From SYIM01 sp044356835 (lineage in GTDB: Bacteria > Pseudomonadota > Gammaproteobacteria > Burkholderiales > Burkholderiaceae_E): a DNA stretch of 11,615 bases. The notes below the pieces were generated by a model. It made no database searches. It was not told where the DNA came from and worked only from the letters and a program-made list of their open reading frames with translations. Numbering within the stretch: the first letter of the stretch is position 1; every line of letters starts with the position of its first letter. Shown here piece after piece: positions 9,301 to 11,615 of the stretch. The stretch is taken from contig JBIKVK010000096.1 of the NCBI GenBank assembly GCA_044356835.1, positions 1 to 11,615 on the forward strand, in the 5' to 3' direction. The position numbers and the translations under genes are program-made.

Positions 9301-11615
9301 ACGCACCGCATTGCTAAAGCTCGACGCATCGAACAAACCGGCACCTCCCGGATTGGTGAGGTAATCAGCCAGGTTGGTAGCCGCGTCGCCCTGCGCGACC
9401 AGTTGCACCTTGGCGATATCGGTCAGAATCGAAAGCGAACTGGCCCCAGTCGACTGCGGGAAATCGATCAGGCCGACCGCGCTCTGCAGCACGTTGATGG
9501 CCGCATTCAGCTGGTCTGTCGAAGGAGCTGTTCCCAAACGAGCCCCGGTAAACAGCGGGTTCAGCAGACCGGTCAAAAACGGCGCGGACTTGAGCTGATC
9601 GACGAGAAGCGTGCCTTGCGGAATCGCGGGGAGTGCCTTCGCCAGTTCGTTGAAGACCAGGACGCTGGCCGCGCGCTGGTCAAGGCTGGGCGGCTCGCCC
9701 CCGGGCTGCGCTAGCCCCCTCAACTCGACCATAGCCTCGCTCAACACGTCGACCAAGGTTGCAATAGAGGCGGCTGCCTTTTGATACTGGATGGCATCGC
9801 CCTGCTGAGCCTGCGTGCCTTGCGTCGCCACTTTGAACGGGTCGTAGGACGACACGTCGGACGGACCCAGGTTTGGAGCTCCAAACACCGCATTCCGGAC
9901 CGCCGAATAAGCCGTCGCAGCACTCGTGTCCCCAGGGGGGTTGCTGGTCTCCAGACCACGCTGGACCGCGCGGATCAGTGACGAAATAGGATTGATAACC
10001 GCAAAGCCCTGAGGGGCCTCGTACTGCACCTGGAATTCGAGGCCGGTAGAAATATCAGTGCCACCGAACATGACCAGGGGGCCATCCTGCCCATAGAGCC
10101 TGAAGCCGCCTGTCTGGTCGGCAACCGCTACGCTGTCGCCGAGATTAAGCGTCCCATTGCGGTCGACATCCGCAAAGATAGTGACCCCAGCGAGATACCC
10201 GTCGATACCCGCGCCGGCTGTGCTGCCGTCCACAACCACCCCGCTCAGATCCAGCGCTGGCAATGGGATTTGGGTCACAACATTGTTGTAAGCATCCCGG
10301 ACCTGACCCGACAGGCCGACCACGGCGACACTGTTGTCGCCGCTCTGGCCATCGGTCGCAGTGACCTGGTAGCCGAAAACCAGCGAACGACCGTCAGCGC
10401 CAGTTGAGGCACTGAGCACCTTCTGCTCACCGCCCACCGTGATCAACAGGGTCGGGCTGTTGGGCGAAGACGATATCTGAATGGCTTCGTTGAAATTGAC
10501 AACGAACTCCATCGTGCTGCCGCGCGCATATGAGTTGGCTGGCGAACGCGAGACCGATGCCACCTGAGGCCCCAGCGTATCGTAGGCCTGCACGCCGACG
10601 AAGTCTTGCTGAGCCAGCGTATTTCCCGCGAGATCCCGGATCGCCAGGGCCACGGCCGGTGAACTGCCGGCTACAGTCAATTCCAAGTTACCCGACTGCT
10701 GGCCCGGATCGGGCAGGGCATTCACAATCCAGACGCTTGGTACATCAGGCAAACCAGCCACAGTTTGCTGGGCAGTCATGACGATGCCCGCTGACGCCTG
10801 GATCATGGCCGGACCGAAGCCGGCGACCGCTTCGCTGAAGGTCAGCGTAAAGCGAACCAGATCCGAACCAACTATTGACGCAGCTTCGTCGTCGGTGATC
10901 GTCAGCGTAGGAGACGCGGTGTCGATGGCCAGCCTGCCCGCGGGGAGCACATTGCTGACCGTGAGGTTGCCCGCGGCATCGGTCACCCGCGCCACGAAGG
11001 TATAGAGGCCATCGGCCAAGGCGGAGATCGACGCCGTGGTCGCACGTGACGCCCCCGACTGCCCCGACCACTCCGTCAACCAATATTCGACCGTGGCCCC
11101 CTGCTCCGTGCCCGTGAGTACCAGGTCGAAAGTATTGTCCTGGGAGATCCAATCACTGGACGACGCGCCGGTGTCCTCGAAACCCGCGAGGCTCAAAGTG
11201 CCTGCGGCGGGCGGCGCTGTGTCAACGACCTGCGCCGCATTGACCGCATTCGCCGCCATTGCATTGCCGTTCACATCGGCAAACCCTGCCGCAACCGCCG
11301 TCACGCTGAGGTTCGTGGTGCTGGCGTCCGCTGCCGTCACCTCCAAGGTGTAGGTGTTGCCGTCCACCGCCGTGAAGGTGCCCTTGCTGCCCCCAACCAC
11401 CGTCACATCGTCTGCGGTAAACCCACTCACGTTCTCGCTGAACTCGAACGTGTACGCCACCGTACTGTCGACGGTCGATGCCACACCCGACTGATCGTCC
11501 GTGATCGTCAGCGCCGGCCTCACCGTGTCCACAACCTGCGCCGCATTGACCGCATTCGCCGCCATTGCATTGCCGTTCACATCGGCAAACCCTGCCGCAA
11601 CCGCCGTCACGCTGA
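1..11615 (-). CDS. Giant RTX/Ig-like/cadherin-like repeat protein (putative adhesin or biofilm protein), internal fragment open at both ends
   Basis: One minus-strand frame stays open across the entire window: none of the plus-strand triplets tta, cta or tca occurs in register, giving about 3,871 residues without start or stop. In N-to-C order the translation holds Ig-like repeats (residues 1-469 of the visible part), an EF-hand-like loop plus helical module (470-789), Calx-beta (790-911), cadherin-like repeats (912-1782), a linker with an RTX block and tail (1783-2054 region), a long Ig-like array (2055-3566), two cadherin repeats (3567-3771) and a CADG/He_PIG domain (3772-3871). There is no cysteine, no predicted membrane segment and no enzymatic motif. 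Proteins of this design are typically exported by type I secretion and act in surface attachment, cell-cell contact or biofilm matrix, with calcium rigidifying the chain. That role is inferred from family architecture. The true N terminus lies beyond the right edge and the C terminus beyond the left edge, so secretion and retention signals cannot be judged. Identity as one giant repeat protein is very secure; the exact function is not. Confidence 0.95.
301..915 (-). repeat. Two cadherin-type repeats
   Basis: Two adjacent units, 105 residues (601-915) and 100 residues (301-600), align well. Each has an opening 'S----V-EN-----(V/L)VY-A-A-D' strand (PVAENVAVGTAVYQAVSTD; SIVENSGANQLVYKAQASD), a central 'F-ID--SG-V-L' strand (FAIDSASGQVTL; FTIDPASGDVRL), a 'Y-FTVVA-D-AGN' strand (YTFTVVARDRAGN; YSFTVVATDVAGN) and an 'ITD-(L/V)(D/N)EA' end. 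The 'EN', 'D-x-x-x-x' and 'D(L/V)(D/N)E' clusters correspond to the inter-repeat calcium ligands of cadherin repeats, although the canonical DxNDNxP linker is modified to DVNEAP here. Calcium-dependent rigidity is inferred from the family. Confidence 0.88.
916..1599 (-). repeat. Ig-like array, final two repeats
   Basis: The unit at about 1276-1599 holds AQIASVSGQTVTGVAQRITS, FVVIGEAGATLVMGQSGTP and DGYYGFVVVDAAGN, closing with VFRIDRT. The unit at about 916-1275 holds GVPTEQGTTRLSDGFLNQAE, AGQSITLRVGLPASGQ and GLTAVLTDRAGN, closing with LTFLLDRQPP. The second contains EAFDKVELRSGG and VTIQQADLDAGFVTFTVNA, a pattern of Ig-like repeats with 'DGyln--Ea---v---v-lp'. Both end in the AGN strand and a short hinge. 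Beyond them the protein switches to true cadherin-type repeats. Confidence 0.78.
1600..3681 (-). repeat. Ig-like array, second part: seven repeats
   Basis: Units lie at about 3400-3681, 3136-3399, 2851-3135, 2536-2850, 2236-2535, 1933-2235 and 1600-1932. Most carry an acidic opening (ALATDTGADAADGITR, KLQADTGASSADGVTS, ALREDTGASSTDGITR, QIASDTGNAGDRITND) and a terminal (R/V)Q-x-D-x-AGN strand. Two subtypes are interleaved. The Trp/Tyr subtype, with GIEAGAVWEYSTNSGRTW (3136-3399), GIESGAVWQYSTNAGSTW (2236-2535) and GLEVGASWSYSMDGGTSW (1933-2235), surrounds two units of another subtype (2536-3135) that instead have 'G-a-p----v-l' and GKWSFSYSGLTEGSY strands. The unit at 3400-3681 has a degraded signature, AIETGARWFYRIGEAA, with an extra Gly/Gln-rich turn. 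The array is a spacer of extended beta-sandwich modules; no ligand-binding residues can be assigned. Confidence 0.85.
3682..4017 (-). other. Divergent Ig-like segment
   Basis: About 112 residues, beginning SSLSISINPVAGDDLINLAE and ending FGASVSAGGTSGTALRRATS. The start, with 'V-GDD-IN--E----L-l-G', matches Ig-like repeats in which a domain opens 'aGDd-in--E'. The rest lacks the terminal AGN strand and contains SSIALTLPAGVTAGAISYLP, so the fold is likely a beta-sandwich, but I cannot name the family. It separates the Big_5-like domain from the next Ig-like array. Confidence 0.5.
4018..4338 (-). other. SbsA-type Ig-like (Big_5-like) domain inserted in the array
   Basis: This unit reads APEFEALTPRDGGALAPDDA, then LVIRFTEDIQPGAGSIKLVD, MLTVKPQVPLVAGHNYHVEL and GAGTLTDRAGNAVPA. 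The order 'tP-dg-----d--lvi-Fse-i--g-G-i-l', 'v---p--pL--g--Y-v----g-l-D-aGN' is characteristic of the bacterial Ig-like domain first noted in S-layer protein SbsA (Big_5). It is the only copy in the window and sits between ordinary Ig-like repeats, so the array is a mixture of families, not one expanded unit. Confidence 0.82.
4339..5451 (-). repeat. Ig-like array, first part: four repeats after the RTX block
   Basis: Units lie at about 5131-5451, 4876-5130, 4621-4875 and 4339-4620 (85-107 residues each). The first three open with an acidic motif related to 'DSG--GD-lTN' (LDSGALGDWLTND, NDSEVSGDRLTNS, VDSGRVGDLVTNN). The last three end with the strand (V/Q)-x-Q-x-D-x-AGN (VRQIDVAGN, VQQVDAAGN, VRQTDLAGN) followed by a closing 'FT-D' or 'ID' strand. 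The unit at 4339-4620 has the Trp/Tyr signature GLETGSSWAYSSDSGTSW. The first unit lacks a clear AGN and has VVAADGLVESQAGQAS instead, so it is the most diverged. These are Big-type bacterial Ig-like repeats acting as rigid spacers in adhesins. Confidence 0.82.
5452..5640 (-). other. Post-RTX tail and junction to the Ig-like array
   Basis: About 63 residues follow the RTX block, with ITVTDLSLGDRIRLPAGT, GSFGITVSGSAKLLL and WQPGWTLAPLPNDANTY. The 'v-Dl-lGD-i-l' string is what usually follows RTX clusters (a descriptor of region position and a closing beta strand). I see no separate domain. The next residues, RVVKQPTQQASI, begin the first unit of the long Ig-like array. Confidence 0.5.
5641..6060 (-). 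other. RTX (hemolysin-type) calcium-binding nonapeptide block
   Basis: The block contains clear or near matches to the RTX consensus GGxGxDxUx: GGGGEDTIR (5974-6000), GNGGDDVIT (5947-5973, one substitution) and GGAGNDLFD (5671-5697). Degenerate relatives are GSALGDTVI, GGQGSGDTLLV and GSSSDDTLIG. In this family each pair of nonapeptides binds calcium in a parallel beta-roll and folds only after export into calcium-rich surroundings. Between the two clusters of motifs is an approximately 60-residue stretch (FNIDSVVTANGSGIRGFEIV and onward), similar to the 'l-nFE-v' spacer seen between RTX clusters. The block is short and lies in the middle of the visible protein, whereas in many type I secreted proteins RTX motifs are near the C terminus. 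Confidence 0.88.
6061..6264 (-). other. Linker between cadherin-like repeats and RTX block
   Basis: About 68 residues, including SGSQKLVLVGSSGGSGTVLV, DLNNKVLQSASG and VDASAATVNPVV, join the last 'ND-x-P' repeat to the RTX motifs. It is rich in Ser, Gly and Val, and I recognise no domain. The following string VLGSAGANELLG already looks like a degenerate RTX-type turn, so this may be the capping strand region of the beta-roll. Confidence 0.45.
6265..7527 (-). repeat. Three tandem 'ND-x-P' cadherin-like repeats of about 134 to 148 residues
   Basis: The units start NDLPVIQAG (about 7111-7527), NDAPAATLAGG (6709-7110) and NDVPIVDLNGSS (6265-6708). Each then has an acidic strand (VVLSDIEGHN, LVLSDADSAN, ATLGDVDSAR), a 'sGD-L' strand (ESGDLLQL, SDQDVLNINL, QSGDVLGF), and the signature 'A-T-Y-Q-x-x-L-x-x-(V/L)-x-(F/Y)': LATYQSLLRQVVFNH, VATYQQILAGLTYQN and IAQFQEVLRGVLFGG. 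They close with a strand ending in TVTD, SVTD or TLTD. This pattern is familiar from large cadherin-like proteins of Proteobacteria that also carry RTX repeats. The block leads straight into the linker before the RTX motifs. Confidence 0.8.
7528..8880 (-). repeat. Four tandem cadherin-like repeats of 103 to 118 residues
   Basis: Units fall at about 8572-8880, 8227-8571, 7873-8226 and 7528-7872. The first three share a diagnostic late segment: LEAVNQWLSGLTLTPAAG, TAQLNEALSALRFTPNPG and VQQVNQALSSLSFTSTAG, that is V/L-N-x-x-L-S-x-L-x-(F/L)-T-P. Each unit also carries an upstream acidic turn such as LSVSDLDND or IIVEDSDSP. The fourth begins NRAPSPGPV, contains GLQLQDPDGTAPTQVRI and LSLSFKPDSNRDTPAQIAY and resembles cadherin-like repeats of the 'tedt---i-v---D-d' kind. 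Such repeats are common in giant bacterial surface proteins and are generally taken as calcium-stabilised spacers. Sequence identity between units is low, so these are old duplications. Confidence 0.75.
8881..9246 (-). other. Calx-beta domain
   Basis: About 122 residues match the Calx-beta plan: LTVLEGAAGEVSTLRLSVSR (the acidic N-terminal strand pair, here with a 'V-EG' start), then STIEWEAVGG, a stretch corresponding to 'F--G-a-sG-l-F-pGet' (SGVLNFQPGETAQTIEIAL), GNDARGPSESFRVSL, and a closing acidic strand IQVRDDD. Calx-beta domains bind calcium at the inter-domain edge in animal Na/Ca exchangers and integrins and are frequent in bacterial adhesins. In this copy the terminal acidic cluster RDDD is present. 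It directly follows the helix-rich module and precedes cadherin-like repeats. Confidence 0.85.
9247..10206 (-). other. Calcium-loop/prealbumin-like module followed by a long helix-rich segment
   Basis: The segment opens IDGYLAGVTIFADVDRNG, with an EF-hand-like acidic loop DVDRNGTLNLGD at 10135-10170 (D-x-D-x-N-G-x-L spacing, as in calcium-binding loops). It continues with GGTDISTGLEF and FAVINPISSLIRAV. From memory, this order ('DGY-aGatvf-D-n-nG', then 'GGtDisTG', then 'v-PlttLv') is a recurring module in bacterial RTX/Calx-beta repeat proteins. The following roughly 240 residues differ from the rest of the protein: they are rich in Ala, Leu and Gln and look amphipathic-helical (for example YQKAAASIATLVDVLSEA and STDQLNAAINVLQSAVG), with almost none of the D-A-G-N signatures. 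It ends in VVVPVTYLIAPDASS just before the Calx-beta domain. The function is unknown; a structural stalk or folding module is plausible. Confidence 0.72.
10207..11217 (-). other. Three diverse bacterial Ig-like domains near the right edge
   Basis: Three consecutive beta-sandwich-like units follow the 306-bp repeat. Unit one (about 10921-11217) contains FEDTGASSSDWISQDN, TGTEQGATVEYWL and DGLYTFVARVTDAAGN. Unit two (about 10574-10920) opens with LTITDDEA, continues with VRFTLTFSEAVAGFG and closes with VALAIRDLAGN. Unit three (about 10207-10573) has VASVSRSPANSY, MEFVVNFNEAI, PTLLITVGGEQ, LVFGYQVTATDGQSGDN and GQVRDAYNNVV, the layout of Ig-like repeats common in large bacterial surface proteins. 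The recurring 'D-A-G-N' near each unit's last strand marks the boundaries. The assignments are by motif; precise Pfam families cannot be resolved by eye. Confidence 0.8.
11219..11615 (-). repeat. 306-bp tandem direct repeat encoding a 102-residue Ig-like unit
   Basis: The 82 bases at 11228-11309 recur without mismatch at 11534-11615, where the window ends, so the period is exactly 306 bp (102 codons). Just left of the exact match the copies differ at two positions (11224 versus 11530 and 11227 versus 11533). The shared protein segment includes the string ADVNGNAMAANAVNAAQVVD. The complete unit, 11218-11523, reads from LTITDDQSG through FEFSENVSGFTADDVTV and GTFTAVDGNTYTLEVT to the shared segment. 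This resembles bacterial Ig-like repeats with the 'FSE-V-GF---D--V--G' signature. Near-identity at DNA level points to recent duplication, and more copies probably continue past the right edge. Confidence 0.93.

Noticed and set aside
11228..11615. Exact direct repeat considered as mobile-element ends or attachment sites
   Set aside because: The spacing is exactly 102 codons, both copies are in frame and encode the same part of an Ig-like unit, and no transposase or integrase is present. Tandem protein repeat explains it fully.
1..11615. Search for a multi-gene defence, secretion or biosynthetic system
   Set aside because: There is only one reading frame with coding character. No intergenic gap, second gene, RNA gene or CRISPR-like array is present in the window.

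Overview
The whole 11.6-kb window is the inside of one gene. Reading the minus strand in a single frame (codons occupy plus-strand triplets that begin at positions 1, 4, 7 and so on), I checked every row and found no stop codon from 11613 down to 1. This gives about 3,871 consecutive residues with neither the real start nor the real stop in view. The product is a giant, repetitive, surface or secreted protein of the RTX-adhesin / biofilm-protein type, built from tandem beta-sandwich modules (Ig-like, cadherin-like, Calx-beta) with an RTX calcium-binding block. The DNA is GC-rich, and the repeat style (repeated VRQTDxAGN and DTGxSxxDGIT signatures) resembles giant proteins of Proteobacteria, perhaps Burkholderiales. 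The taxon is an inference from style only.

Layout from N to C terminus (right to left in window coordinates): Ig-like repeats including a near-exact 306-bp repeat at the right edge (11615-10207); a module with an EF-hand-like D-x-D-x-N-G loop followed by a long helix-rich stretch (10206-9247); a Calx-beta domain (9246-8881); four cadherin-like repeats (8880-7528); three longer repeats that mostly begin 'ND-x-P' (7527-6265); a linker and a short RTX nonapeptide block with its tail (6264-5452); a long array of Ig-like repeats of several subtypes, interrupted by an SbsA-type (Big_5-like) domain (5451-916); two cadherin repeats (915-301); and a dystroglycan-type cadherin / He_PIG domain cut by the left edge (300-1).

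No second gene, RNA gene, promoter, terminator, mobile element or CRISPR array could be supported. All other open frames on either strand lie inside this coding sequence and are shadows of its GC-rich codon use. The translated portion contains no cysteine. The likely role is calcium-stabilised adhesion or biofilm-matrix function after type I secretion. That is inferred from architecture, because the secretion signal, any N-terminal retention module and any neighbouring transporter genes lie outside the window.
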